This document shows positions 7,031-16,201 of a stretch of 64,000 nt of DNA, piece by piece. Numbering within the stretch: position 1 is the first letter of the stretch; each line of letters begins with the position of its first letter. This DNA is from UPXZ01 sp047974405. Lineage in GTDB: Bacteria; Bacteroidota; Bacteroidia; Bacteroidales; Paludibacteraceae. Under the pieces are notes generated by a model. That model was not told the DNA's origin, did not search any database, and saw only the letters and a list, made by a program, of their open reading frames with translations. The position numbers were made by a program, and so were the translations under genes. The DNA is taken from positions 23,276 to 87,275 of the forward strand of contig JBKECI010000028.1 in assembly GCA_047974405.1 (NCBI GenBank), in the 5' to 3' direction.

Positions 7031-9640
7031 ATGAGTGAAATTGTTGAAACCCCGATGATGAAGCAATACAACGACATCAAAACGAAGCACCCCGATGCAG
7101 TGTTGCTTTTTCGTTGTGGCGACTTTTACGAAACTTACTCTTCCGATGCTGTGATTGCCGCAGATATTTTGGGTATCACGCTCACACGGCGTGCCAACGG
7201 CAAAGGCAAAACTATAGAAATGGCCGGATTTCCACATCACGCTTTGGATACATATTTGCCAAAGTTAGTTCGCGCCGGAAAACGCGTAGCAATTTGTGAC
7301 CAGCTCGAAGACCCTAAATTGACAAAAAAAATAGTGAAACGAGGAGTTACAGAATTGGTAACTCCCGGAGTGTCGTATAGTGATACCACGCTTAACCATA
7401 AAGAAAATAACTTTCTTGCCAGTGTTTATATCAACAAAAGTCAGGTGGGAGTCTCCTTTTTAGATATATCTACCGGAGAATATCTGTTGGCTGAAGGAAC
7501 AAACGAATACATAGACAAACTGTTGAATAGCTTTGCCCCTAAGGAGGTGCTTTATGACCGTACAAAAAAGAAAGACTTTGAAGGTTTTTTTGGGACTAAA
7601 TTCTTTACCTATGCTTTAGAAGATTGGGTTTATACTCCTGATGCTGCGCAGGAACGGCTTTTAAAACATTTCGAAACAAAAAGCTTGAAAGGTTTTGGAG
7701 TACAAGGCTTGTCTAACGGGATTGTTGCCGCAGGAGCCATTCTACATTATTTAGACATTACGCACCACCAGCAAACCGGACATATAACACAACTGACTCG
7801 GATAGAAGAAGACAAATATGTGTGGCTCGATAAATTTACCGTCAGAAATCTTGAATTATACTCTGCCATGAATGAGGGGGGAAGGTCGCTGGTAGATGTT
7901 ATAGACCGCACCCTCAGCCCGATGGGGGGAAGATTGATGAAACGCTGGGTGGCGTTTCCGCTAAAAGATGTAAAACCAATAACAGAACGTCAAAATGTGG
8001 TGGAATATTTTTTCAAAAATCCCCCATTGAGACAATTGCTCGTTAAAAACATAACACTCATTGGCGATTTGGAGCGTGTCATATCAAAAGTTGCCGTAGG
8101 ACGTGTCAATCCTCGCGAAGTGGTACAACTAAAAGTTGCCCTCAATGCCATTGAACCGATAAAAACAGAGTGCTTGCAAACCGATAACGAGGCCTTGAAA
8201 ACCATAGCCGAACAATTGAACCCTTGCAAAATTATTGCAGAAAAAATAGAAAGAGAGATTCGGAACGATCCGCCCGTACTGCTAAACAAAGGAGATATTG
8301 TACACACCGGTGTAGATGCTGAATTGGACGAATTGAGAAAATTGGCACGCTCTGGCAAAAATAACCTGATAGAAATACAGCAGAGAGAAAGCGAAAAAAC
8401 CGGAATAACATCGTTAAAAATTGCTTACAACAATGTATTTGGGTATTATATAGAGGTACGAAACACCCATAAAGACAAAGTACCCGACACTTGGATTCGC
8501 AAACAAACACTTGTCAATGCCGAGCGATACATCACTCAAGAATTAAAAGACTATGAAGAAAAAATACTGGGCGCCGAAGAAAAAATACAAACTATCGAAA
8601 ACCGGATATTTAATGATCTGATAGTTACACTTTCCGAATACGTTTCTGTTATACAGCTAAATTCCAATTTAATAGCAAAATTAGATTGTCTTCTTTCATT
8701 TACCAAAATATCGGAAGAAAACAAATACATCAAGCCTGAAGTAACTAATACCCGAGAAATAGAGATAAAACAAGGAAGACACCCGGTCATCGAAAAGCAA
8801 CTTCCCGTAGGAGAGAGTTACATTGCAAACGATGTGTTTTTGGATGATAAAACCCAGCAAATTATGATGATTACGGGACCAAATATGTCGGGGAAGTCAG
8901 CTCTGTTGAGACAAACGGCACTGATTACCTTAATGGCGCAAATCGGATGTTTTGTGCCGGTACAAAGCGCCAAGATAGGGGTGGTGGATAAAATATTTAC
9001 CCGTGTTGGAGCCAGTGACAATATCTCGCTGGGCGAAAGCACCTTTATGGTTGAAATGAACGAAGCCGCCAGTATCCTCAACAATCTCTCCGACCGAAGT
9101 TTGGTACTGTTTGACGAGCTTGGTAGAGGAACAAGCACCTACGACGGCATTTCGATAGCTTGGGCAATTGTAGAATATATCCATGAGCATCCGAATAAAA
9201 AAGCTAAAACACTTTTTGCTACGCACTATCACGAACTGAATGAGATGGAAAACTCCTTTTTACGTGTAAAAAACTTTAACGTTTCGGTAAGCGAAATGGA
9301 GACAAAAGTTATTTTTTTGAGAAAACTTGAGCGAGGCGGTAGCGAACACAGTTTTGGGATTCATGTGGCAAAAATGGCAGGGATGCCTCAGAGCATCGTC
9401 AAGCGTTCAAACGAAATACTCAAAGAACTTGAATCCGACAATCGTCAAAATGGTATAGCAAAACCGGTTGGAGAAATAGCAACACAGCGTGAAGGGTACC
9501 AGCTAAGTTTCTTTCAATTGGACGACCCCATACTAGAGCAAATTAGAGATGAAATAAAAGACCTGAACGTAAATAACTTAACTCCAATCGATGCGCTCAA
9601 TAAACTGAACGAGATAAAAAGAATAATTACCGGAAAATGA
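7031..9640 (+). CDS. mutS: DNA mismatch repair protein MutS
   Basis: Recognises mismatches and small loops and starts repair with MutL. The protein is full length (869 aa). The N-terminal mismatch-binding motif F-Y-E is in FRCGDFYETY (residues 27-36). The C-terminal ATPase has Walker A GPNMSGKSA at about 616-624, the VGASDNISLGESTF signature, Walker B LVLFDELGRGTST, and the ATHYHEL switch. The C-terminal tail is intact, so repair is probably functional in this strain, which matters when judging homopolymer mutations seen elsewhere in the window. Confidence 0.97.
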   Translation: MSEIVETPMMKQYNDIKTKHPDAVLLFRCGDFYETYSSDAVIAADILGITLTRRANGKGKTIEMAGFPHHALDTYLPKLVRAGKRVAICDQLEDPKLTKKIVKRGVTELVTPGVSYSDTTLNHKENNFLASVYINKSQVGVSFLDISTGEYLLAEGTNEYIDKLLNSFAPKEVLYDRTKKKDFEGFFGTKFFTYALEDWVYTPDAAQERLLKHFETKSLKGFGVQGLSNGIVAAGAILHYLDITHHQQTGHITQLTRIEEDKYVWLDKFTVRNLELYSAMNEGGRSLVDVIDRTLSPMGGRLMKRWVAFPLKDVKPITERQNVVEYFFKNPPLRQLLVKNITLIGDLERVISKVAVGRVNPREVVQLKVALNAIEPIKTECLQTDNEALKTIAEQLNPCKIIAEKIEREIRNDPPVLLNKGDIVHTGVDAELDELRKLARSGKNNLIEIQQRESEKTGITSLKIAYNNVFGYYIEVRNTHKDKVPDTWIRKQTLVNAERYITQELKDYEEKILGAEEKIQTIENRIFNDLIVTLSEYVSVIQLNSNLIAKLDCLLSFTKISEENKYIKPEVTNTREIEIKQGRHPVIEKQLPVGESYIANDVFLDDKTQQIMMITGPNMSGKSALLRQTALITLMAQIGCFVPVQSAKIGVVDKIFTRVGASDNISLGESTFMVEMNEAASILNNLSDRSLVLFDELGRGTSTYDGISIAWAIVEYIHEHPNKKAKTLFATHYHELNEMENSFLRVKNFNVSVSEMETKVIFLRKLERGGSEHSFGIHVAKMAGMPQSIVKRSNEILKELESDNRQNGIAKPVGEIATQREGYQLSFFQLDDPILEQIRDEIKDLNVNNLTPIDALNKLNEIKRIITGK

Positions 9641-9701
9641 CAGAACGATATTTTCATTTTCCCTTCAATATCTGATTTTTCGGAAAAAGAAAAATTATTC
9701 T

Positions 9702-9709
9702 TATCTTTG
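9702..9709 (+). promoter_or_regulatory. -7 promoter box for tRNA-Arg(CCG)
   Basis: TATCTTTG, an exact TAnnTTTG match, 15 bp before the first base of the tRNA. Confidence 0.6.
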
Positions 9710-9723
9710 CAGGCAAATAATCA

Positions 9724-9797
9724 GGCTCCGTAGTTCAGCTGTATAGAACGTCAGATTCCGGTTCTGAAGGTCGTGGGTTAGAATCCCGCCGGGGTCA
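9724..9797 (+). tRNA. tRNA-Arg (anticodon CCG)
   Basis: The 74 bases fold as a cloverleaf: 7-bp acceptor (GGCTCCG with CGGGGTC, two G-T pairs), D-stem GTTC/GAAC, anticodon stem TCAGA/TCTGA around loop TTCCGGT, five-base variable loop, and T-stem GTGGG/CCCGC around TTAGAAT. The anticodon is CCG, reading CGG arginine codons. The 3' CCA is not encoded. Confidence 0.95.
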
Positions 9798-9832
9798 CTA
9801 AGTAGAAGGTCATTTAGCGACAATCCAAAGAC

Positions 9833-9872
9833 AAACCATTCTAAATCATTGATTTGGGGTGGTTTTTTCTTT
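9833..9872 (+). terminator. Terminator after tRNA-Arg(CCG)
   Basis: Imperfect hairpin (AACCA..TAAATCA / TGATTT..TGGTT) followed by TTTTTTCTTTTTTTT, 36 bp after the tRNA end. Confidence 0.65.
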
Positions 9873-9989
9873 TTTTTCTTGAAAAATTAGATAACGATTT
9901 GTTGCATTACTACACTGATTGGCAGTACTTTGTCTGCTTTACTTTCATAGATAACAATTATTTTTAACCCATAAATTTTTATTTAAAAA

Positions 9990-10023
9990 GGAAAGGTTAC
10001 CTTTTGATAAGGCAACCTTTCTC
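9990..10023 (-). terminator. Terminator of the sigma-factor operon
   Basis: On the minus strand, GAAAGGTTGCCTT and AAGGTAACCTTTC form a 12-13 bp stem (one G-T pair) with loop ATCAA, followed by CCTTTTTA. It begins directly after the stop of the 57-residue frame at 10024, which supports that frame as the last gene of the unit. Confidence 0.7.
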
Positions 10024-10197
10024 TTAATTTAGATAATAATCTACAAAAATATCTTCAGGAACTTTCTCCACCCGATACGATGCAGCAAATTGTAATATCT
10101 TGCTAATTGTTTTATCGCTCGGAATCATTTTTTTTTGCTTTTGTTCAATTTTTTTTTTGTGTGGAGAATTTGAATACAAAGTAGAGTTTTTTCTCAT
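10024..10197 (-). CDS. Small hypothetical protein downstream of ECF sigma factor
   Basis: A frame of 57 residues beginning MRKNSTLYSN and ending EDIFVDYYLN. It starts 73 bp after the ECF sigma stop on the same strand and ends directly at a terminator hairpin. The N-terminal half is lysine-rich (KKKIEQKQKK). The C-terminal half (IPSDKTISKILQFAASYRVE) resembles the short basic proteins often found after ECF sigma genes in Bacteroidales, but I cannot name a family. It shows no membrane segment, so it is not a classic FecR-type anti-sigma factor. Translation is inferred from position and composition. Confidence 0.6.
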   Translation of the reverse strand: MRKNSTLYSNSPHKKKIEQKQKKMIPSDKTISKILQFAASYRVEKVPEDIFVDYYLN

Positions 10198-10270
10198 AAG
10201 CCAACCTGTTTTCTATAATGATTTTTTAATAAAACGTTCGCTTATAATTTATATTATATTTTTCTAAAAA

Positions 10271-10864
10271 TTATTTTATTTCTAAATAAATATTATGTTC
10301 ATCTGCAATTTTTCTTATATTCAGAAGGGCATAGCGCATACGCCCCAGAGCCGTGTTGATGCTTACATCGGTACGCTCTGCAATCTCTTTAAAACTCAAA
10401 TCTTCAAAAAAACGCATTTTTACCACCTCCTGTTGCGATGGAGGTAAAAACTTGATTAGCCGAACCACATCGGTCAGCACCTGTTCGTTAAACATAGTAT
10501 CTTCAATGCTTTTTTCCGAAAGTTTGGCATTGGCATATACATCGTATTCTACGCTGTCAGCCGAAAATGTATTTTCGTTTTTTTCACGGCGAAAGTGGTC
10601 TATAATCAAGTTGTGGGCAATGCGATTGACCCAAGCCAAAAAACGCCCCGATTCCACATACCGTCCCTGCTGAATGGTAGTGATGGCTTTAATAAATGTG
10701 TCTTGAAAAATATCTTCGGTAAGTTTGTGATTGTGTACTATCAAAAAGATGTACGTGTACACCTTTGATTTATAGCGAGATAGTAATACTTCAAATGCCG
10801 AATTATTGCCGTTTTCATACAACTTTACCAGTTTTTCGTCTGATAGCTGACATAGATTTTCCAT
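10271..10864 (-). CDS. ECF-type RNA polymerase sigma factor
   Basis: A sigma-70 family factor of the extracytoplasmic-function class (197 aa), with only regions 2 and 4. Region 2 includes LTEDIFQDTFIKAITTI and the -10 reading helix around FLAWVNRIAHNLIIDHFRR. Region 4 is LPPSQQEVVKMRFFEDLSFK followed by an HTH (IAERTDVSINTALGRMRYAL). No FecR-like anti-sigma gene is next to it; a 57-residue protein follows instead. A good TTTG-N19-TAAATTTG promoter lies about 100 bp upstream. Its regulon cannot be told from the window. Confidence 0.93.
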   Translation of the reverse strand: MENLCQLSDEKLVKLYENGNNSAFEVLLSRYKSKVYTYIFLIVHNHKLTEDIFQDTFIKAITTIQQGRYVESGRFLAWVNRIAHNLIIDHFRREKNENTFSADSVEYDVYANAKLSEKSIEDTMFNEQVLTDVVRLIKFLPPSQQEVVKMRFFEDLSFKEIAERTDVSINTALGRMRYALLNIRKIADEHNIYLEIK

Positions 10865-10961
10865 TACTTTACAGGATTGATTAGTTTTATATAGTAATGT
10901 TGGGCAATAGGCAAAGAGTGTTATAAATTTTAATAATGTTTGACTTCAATTGTTTTGTGGG

Positions 10962-10992
10962 CAAATTTACACAATACTTTTAACAATGCAAA
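10962..10992 (-). promoter_or_regulatory. Promoter of the ECF sigma gene
   Basis: On the minus strand, TTTG (10989-10992), a 19-bp spacer, and TAAATTTG (10962-10969) match the Bacteroidetes housekeeping promoter. The 5' leader to the ATG would be about 90 nt. Confidence 0.65.
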
Positions 10993-11092
10993 TATTTGAT
11001 AACAAAACGATGTTAAAAAAAAGGAAAGGTAAACAATTACTCACAATACCAATCAATTGTATCAGAAATCGCATCAAAAATTGTGCCGAGAA

Positions 11093-12271
11093 TCATTCCA
11101 CATAAAGTACCAATCCTTTGAGGTACTCTCCTTCGGGGTGATAAATGTTGACCGGATGGTCTGCGGGCTGTGTCAGTTGATGCAATATGCGCACCTTTCT
11201 TCCGCTTTCGACAGCAGCACTCAATACGGCGAGCCTGAATTGCTCTTTGGAGATCGCTTGCGAACACGAAAAAGTAAATACAATACCGTTGGGGAGTATT
11301 CGATCCAAAGCTTTGGCATTTAGCCGTTTGTATCCTTTTAATGCGTTTTTTACAGCATCTCTGTGTTTTGCGAAAGCAGGTGGATCAAGAATTATCAAAT
11401 CGTATGGCGATTCATCTCTGTCGAGAAACTTAAAAGCATCTTCTGCAAAAGAACGATGTCTCCCGCTATTGGGGAAATTTACCTCTATATTTTCATCGGT
11501 AGTGTCTATCGCTTTTGATGAACTGTCCACCGAGTGAACCCACTCGGCTCCCCCTTGGAGCGCATACGCCGAAAATCCGCCGGTATAGCAAAACATGTTG
11601 AGAACTTTTCTCCCTTTAGCATATTTTTTGAGGAGTAAACGGTTTTCGCGTTGATCGATAAAGAAACCGGTTTTCTGCCCTTTGACCCAATCGATTTTAA
11701 ACTGTAGGCCATTTTCTATAACATTTAAATTTGGGTTGGTTTTGCTTACCAAGTAAGTGTCTTCCGGTGTGATGGGCGCCTTGTGTGGAAGTGTCGATTC
11801 TGATTTGTAATATACGTTTTGTATTTCGGGAACGCACTCTATAAGCAAATTTGCAAGTGTTTCTCTAATTTGATGCATCCCCACAGAGTGAGCCTGCATT
11901 ACGGCGGTGTTGTCATATACATCAACGATTAAACCGGATAGCCCGTCGCCTTCGCCGTGTATAAGGCGGTAAATGTTGTTGAAAGGGGGATTTATCAATC
12001 CCAAATCAACCCTGACACGATACGCCCTGCTAATTTTGTTTCTCCAAAAGGTATGGTCTGGTTCTGCCTTTTCAAAAGAGATGACCCTTACCGCAATGCT
12101 TCCGACTTGATAATGTCCTTGTGCCAAGAAGTTGCCTTTAGAATCTTGTACTTCAACCATCTCTCCCTCGGCAGGATTGCCTTTGATGCGTTGGATGGCT
12201 CCGGAAAATACCCAAGGATGAAATCTGTGCAAACACTCTTCCTTTTTGGGTTTCAATTGAACAATTACCAT
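11093..12271 (-). CDS. rlmI: RlmI-like 23S rRNA cytosine-5 methyltransferase
   Basis: Class I SAM-dependent methyltransferase related to RlmI, which makes m5C in 23S rRNA. The 392-residue product has an N-terminal PUA-like domain (VQLKPKKEECLHRFHPWVFSG), a central EEHD-like domain, and a Rossmann methylase. The SAM motif is VLNMFCYTGGFSAYALQGG, the catalytic region is LIILDPPAF, and the cysteine is in FTFSCSQAIS. I start at the ATG at 12271, since MVIVQLKPKKEE is the usual family start; the 17 upstream residues look like untranslated leader. Confidence 0.88.
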   Translation of the reverse strand: MVIVQLKPKKEECLHRFHPWVFSGAIQRIKGNPAEGEMVEVQDSKGNFLAQGHYQVGSIAVRVISFEKAEPDHTFWRNKISRAYRVRVDLGLINPPFNNIYRLIHGEGDGLSGLIVDVYDNTAVMQAHSVGMHQIRETLANLLIECVPEIQNVYYKSESTLPHKAPITPEDTYLVSKTNPNLNVIENGLQFKIDWVKGQKTGFFIDQRENRLLLKKYAKGRKVLNMFCYTGGFSAYALQGGAEWVHSVDSSSKAIDTTDENIEVNFPNSGRHRSFAEDAFKFLDRDESPYDLIILDPPAFAKHRDAVKNALKGYKRLNAKALDRILPNGIVFTFSCSQAISKEQFRLAVLSAAVESGRKVRILHQLTQPADHPVNIYHPEGEYLKGLVLYVE

Positions 12272-12318
12272 TTTTTTTCTTTGTATGCTTGATTGTTGTG
12301 AAAAATATTGTGTAGGTA

Positions 12319-12981
12319 TCACCCTGCATCAGCTGTTTGGTAAGGTTTGGCAAGGGGCTGTAACTGCAACGATTCTAACTCTTTCAACTCTTTTTTCGAA
12401 ATTTTCTTTTCTGTTTGAAGTTGATGGTATATTTTCAGACAGGCCCAAGCATCTGTTGCTGCATATTTTATCTGTTGCTTGGTAAGCGCATCACGCTCCC
12501 AATTGCTCAACCGTTGCGATTTAGATATCTTTTTGTTGAATATGACAGCATAAATTTTTTGCAGACTCAACTCCAATATGCCATAATCTTTTACGATATT
12601 TTGAATGTCGATAAAGTTTGCCGGATTTATTTTGCCTCGCTTTCTGAGCGAAAGAAAATCGTCATGGAGCGAAAGCCCTATTTTTCTTATCCGACTGTTT
12701 GACAAAAAATCGAGTAGCTCTTTCGGAAAACCTATTTTGTTGAGTCGAAACAGATAGCATTTATTGTCTGTGGATATTTGCAGCAAGGAAACATTGTAAT
12801 ATACCCCTCTTGAAAAGGAGGGACGTGTCTCGGTATCAATGCCTACTGAATCTTGCATGTTAAGTTCATATATTGCCATTGGTAGTTTTTCTTTTTTATC
12901 TATCAAAACGACTTCTCCCTCAAATTCAACAGGTTCCAGTTGATTGACCTCTTCTTTTGTTATTTTAGAGTTGAACTTCAT
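12319..12981 (-). CDS. RNase D-like 3'-5' exonuclease
   Basis: DEDDy-family exonuclease domain protein (220 aa). Exo I is GIDTETRPSF (Asp and Glu metal ligands), Exo II is in IGLSLHDDFLSL, and Exo III is YAATDAWACLKIY with the Tyr and Asp of the DEDDy type. It lacks the HRDC domains of E. coli RNase D and matches the short single-domain forms common in Bacteroidetes. Its start overlaps the stop of the upstream DUF5063 gene by 4 bp, so the two are probably translated together. The natural substrate is not known. Confidence 0.88.
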   Translation of the reverse strand: MKFNSKITKEEVNQLEPVEFEGEVVLIDKKEKLPMAIYELNMQDSVGIDTETRPSFSRGVYYNVSLLQISTDNKCYLFRLNKIGFPKELLDFLSNSRIRKIGLSLHDDFLSLRKRGKINPANFIDIQNIVKDYGILELSLQKIYAVIFNKKISKSQRLSNWERDALTKQQIKYAATDAWACLKIYHQLQTEKKISKKELKELESLQLQPLAKPYQTADAG

Positions 12982-13586
12982 TCGTTATCATCTGTTTGAA
13001 AACGGAAAAAACTCTCTTTATCTAATTTTCTATAATTGTCATTATTAAATTTTTCATCTTCTTCTACCAAACCGAATGTCTCTTTGAAACGGATGGCGTG
13101 CAATGCGCGAAGGGCATTTAGCAATTTTTGTCCCCAGTGTTCTTCAAAGGTTTGAAGACAAGCGTACAACGCATTCTCCATTATTGCTACATCTTCAAGT
13201 TGGTAGTTGGCTGTCAGGTCTTTTAACTCTTGGTACACATCAGCCAAATTCTCGGAAATAAAAGAGGCTATGGGGGTATCGCTGTAAGGCATATCGGGAT
13301 GAAAAGTTTCTAAAAACACATCGTCCAACCCAAGCATCAACTCTATTTGCCGTTTTACATAGAGGTAGTCTTCTTCGGTTACAAAACGCTCTGTTTCATC
13401 TTCCGGTTCCAAGTCTCCTTTATCGATAATGGTTGATTTCAGGTACAACAAAGGGAGTATCTTTATCGATTTTATCACAAACTCCTCTTTGGAAAGTTCG
13501 CCACTTTTTTCGAGAAATAAACATGTCTCTGCGGCAACGGTAACAAACTCGATTGCCCCTTTTGAATATATAAATTGATTGTCCAT
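12978..13586 (-). CDS. DUF5063 family protein
   Basis: A soluble, acidic, helical protein of 202 residues with no catalytic motif I can see; it matches the DUF5063 family of Bacteroidetes. I start at the ATG at 13586 (MDNQFIYSKGAIEFVTVAAE) instead of the frame's first ATG 24 codons upstream, because a TACCTTTG box at 13611-13618 would make the longer form lie upstream of transcription. It is coupled by a 4-bp overlap to the exonuclease gene. Confidence 0.8.
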   Translation of the reverse strand: MDNQFIYSKGAIEFVTVAAETCLFLEKSGELSKEEFVIKSIKILPLLYLKSTIIDKGDLEPEDETERFVTEEDYLYVKRQIELMLGLDDVFLETFHPDMPYSDTPIASFISENLADVYQELKDLTANYQLEDVAIMENALYACLQTFEEHWGQKLLNALRALHAIRFKETFGLVEEDEKFNNDNYRKLDKESFFRFQTDDNE

Positions 13587-13930
13587 TATTGTTGTCAAAT
13601 AAAACCATTGCAAAGGTAGTGAAAAAAATGTATTGCTTGAAAAGGGCTTTTTCATCACATAATCTTCTTCTGTTCATAATTGATAACGACTGTTATAAAC
13701 CTCTATTATTTTATACTTAAAGCATAAAAATATCACAAAAAGCTTAATTGTTTAAATTTTCATGTAGACTTGCTCGATATTTGTAAAAATAATATATATT
13801 CAGGGTGCAATATTATGTATTTTATTAAATTTGGTGCATATTAATGCGTTATTTTACTAAATATTTTTGTTGGAAATTTGATTTATTAATTTTTTTTATT
13901 TACATTTGTCTCACTAAATCTGAAAAAGCC
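13587..13930. promoter_or_regulatory. Divergent intergenic region with two promoters
   Basis: 344 bp of AT-rich DNA between the divergent DUF5063 and ROK genes. It holds a minus-strand TACCTTTG box (13611-13618) and a plus-strand TACATTTG box (13901-13908). I see no other gene or repeat here. Confidence 0.5.
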
Positions 13931-15139
13931 ATGGCGTTATCTTTCATCCAAGAAATAAGCTCGGGCACTAAAAATGCCTATTTGAAAAAAGATATTATCT
14001 GTTATTACATCAACAACGGAGAAAATACACTTGCCGATTTGGGCAAAGAGATGAATTTGAGTATCCCCACCGTAACAAAACTCGTGGGAGAGCTGATGGA
14101 TGAAGGGTTTGTTGTTGATTTTGGCAAACAAGAAACTGCCGGAGGGCGACGCCCAAACATATACGGGCTGAACGAAAATTCGGGATATTTTGTAGGTGTC
14201 GACATCAAACATTCCTACGTACATATCGGGCTTGTCAATTTCAAAGGAGAAATTGTCGAATCTAAAATGCACATTCCTTTTCACATGGATCATACGCATG
14301 AAAGTTTTGAAAGCTTATGCGAAATCGTCAATAAATTTTTGGATAATGCCATCGTACCCCGTGAGAAAGTATTAAGTATTGGAATGAATATATCGGGGAG
14401 GGTAAATACTCACTCTGGGCATAGCTACAGTTTTTTCTATTTTGATGAAAAACCGATTGCCGACGTTTTTGGAGAGCGGTTTGGGATAAATGTAAGCATC
14501 GATAACAATACCAGAGCTATGACTTACGGAGAGTACTTAAAAGGGAGCGTAAAAGGGGAAAAAAATGTAATATTCGTAAACGTAAGTTGGGGACTGGGGA
14601 TAGGAATCATTGTCAACGGGCAACTTTATTACGGGAAATCTGGATTTTCGGGCGAATTTGGTCATTTAACAGTGTTTGATAACGAAATAATGTGCCATTG
14701 CGGAAAAAAAGGATGCTTAGAGACAGAAGCTTCCGGCTCTTACATACACCATAAATTTTTAGAAAAAATCCACAGCGGAAACACCTCATCATTGAGTAAA
14801 AAAGTTTCGGCAAATAAGGAAATTGTGCTTGAAGACATTATCAATGTGGCATTGAATGAAGATATGTTGGCTATTGAGTTGATAGAAGAGGTGGGAAACA
14901 CACTCGGCAAGCACATTGCAGGGCTTATCAACCTGTTCAACCCGGAGTTGGTAGTCATTGGAGGGACGGTGGCTGCTGCCGGCGATTATCTGTTTTTGCC
15001 ACTGCGGAGCGGTATAAAAAAATACTCTCTGAATCTAGTAAATAAAGATACCGATATTAAACTCACAAAACTTGGCGATAAAACAGGACTGCTGGGAGCC
15101 TGCATGTTGGCGCGGAGCAAAATGATAGGGCTTATTTAA
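13931..15139 (+). CDS. ROK-family transcriptional regulator
   Basis: A NagC/XylR-type repressor or sugar-sensing ROK protein (402 aa). An N-terminal winged HTH at about residues 15-75 (TLADLGKEMNLSIPTVTKLV) is followed by a ROK sugar-binding domain (YFVGVDIKHSYVHIGLVNF). The zinc motif is present (CHCGKKGCLE), as is the glucose-binding EFGH segment. I start at 13931 (MALSFIQEISSG), 23 bp after the TACATTTG box; the 29 upstream residues are hydrophobic and unlike the family. The regulated genes are not evident from the neighbours. Confidence 0.88.
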   Translation: MALSFIQEISSGTKNAYLKKDIICYYINNGENTLADLGKEMNLSIPTVTKLVGELMDEGFVVDFGKQETAGGRRPNIYGLNENSGYFVGVDIKHSYVHIGLVNFKGEIVESKMHIPFHMDHTHESFESLCEIVNKFLDNAIVPREKVLSIGMNISGRVNTHSGHSYSFFYFDEKPIADVFGERFGINVSIDNNTRAMTYGEYLKGSVKGEKNVIFVNVSWGLGIGIIVNGQLYYGKSGFSGEFGHLTVFDNEIMCHCGKKGCLETEASGSYIHHKFLEKIHSGNTSSLSKKVSANKEIVLEDIINVALNEDMLAIELIEEVGNTLGKHIAGLINLFNPELVVIGGTVAAAGDYLFLPLRSGIKKYSLNLVNKDTDIKLTKLGDKTGLLGACMLARSKMIGLI

Positions 15140-15173
15140 TCGCATAGCAATCGATTGGTGATAATAAAAAAAC

Positions 15174-15202
15174 AAAAGGGACTTGGTTAAGGTCCCTTTT
15201 AT
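15174..15202 (+). terminator. Terminator of the ROK gene
   Basis: AAAAGGGAC and GTCCCTTTT pair around a nine-base loop, with flanking A and T tracts, 35 bp after the ROK stop. Confidence 0.75.
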
Positions 15203-15403
15203 ATTAGGTATTAGTAACTGTTAAGGATTAAAAAGATTGTGTTGTTAGTTTCGATGCAAAGTAAATACATTATTCAAAAATTTGCAAAATTTTTTATATG
15301 TTATAAAACCTGTTTTGCAATAAATTTGTTCTTTTATTTGTTTTAGAATTAACAATTCGTCAATTTTTGAGTAAAAAACACATCATTTCTTCTGTTTTTG
15401 AAA

Positions 15404-15411
15404 TATCTTTG
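15404..15411 (+). promoter_or_regulatory. -7 promoter box for the DUF5020 gene
   Basis: TATCTTTG followed by C, 17 bp before the ATG at 15428. It overlaps the coding part of a longer possible frame, which decides for the shorter start. Confidence 0.6.
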
Positions 15412-15427
15412 CACAAAAAAGTATCAG

Positions 15428-16141
15428 ATGAAAAAAATACTCCTTGCCATTTCTTTGTTTCTAAGCCCAGTCGCTATTTCTCAAAATTTTCAATTACACC
15501 ATGATTTTGGTAAAGACCGAAACTACCTAACCTCTACTTTCGAAATGTTTCGCCCCGATAATTGGGGCAACACTTTTCTCTTCATTGATTTTGACTACAA
15601 TTTTGAAAAGGAACGTCATCCTTCGATGGCATATATGGAATTGGCACGCTGTTTCACGCTTGGAAAATCTCCATTAAGTTTTCAGATAGAGTATAACGGC
15701 GGTTTACTTGCAAGTGGCACAACCGAAGGCAGTTTCTTTTATCCGATAAACAATGCCTATCTGGCAGGGATAGACTATGGATGGCACAGTCAAGACTTTA
15801 ATAAATTTTTAAATTTCAAGATGTTATATAAATACATTTCAGAAAAGAATCCTATATCGTTTCAGCTTACAGCTACTTGGGACTTAAACTTTTACAACAA
15901 AAAGCTGACCCTGTCTGGTTTTGCAGATTTTTGGAGAGAAGACAATGTAAATTATTATAGCGCAAGTGGCGAGGAAATCGTCCCTGTCATATCCAAGTTT
16001 GTGCTGGTTTCCGAACCACAATTTTGGTACAACTTGACCTCACATTTCTCACTCGGCTCGGAAATAGAGTTTGGTATCAATTTCGGAACAGTACAAGGGT
16101 TAAAAGTATGCCCTACAGTAGGTGGAAAATGGATTTTTTAA
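15428..16141 (+). CDS. DUF5020 family outer-membrane barrel protein
   Basis: An exported protein of 237 residues with signal peptide MKKILLAISLFLSPVAISQ and a mature part of alternating aromatic and polar strands, ending in a C-terminal aromatic (GGKWIF) as outer-membrane barrels do. The N-terminal FQLHHDFGKDRNYLTSTFEM pattern matches the DUF5020 family of Bacteroidales, related in shape to Tsx/OmpW-like channels. The cargo is unknown. The start is fixed by the promoter box at 15404-15411. Confidence 0.75.
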   Translation: MKKILLAISLFLSPVAISQNFQLHHDFGKDRNYLTSTFEMFRPDNWGNTFLFIDFDYNFEKERHPSMAYMELARCFTLGKSPLSFQIEYNGGLLASGTTEGSFFYPINNAYLAGIDYGWHSQDFNKFLNFKMLYKYISEKNPISFQLTATWDLNFYNKKLTLSGFADFWREDNVNYYSASGEEIVPVISKFVLVSEPQFWYNLTSHFSLGSEIEFGINFGTVQGLKVCPTVGGKWIF

Positions 16142-16201
16142 TAATGCGACAAAAACAGCTATCTTTGTGCTTTTATAAAAATACGTTTAAATCATTCCGT
16201 T

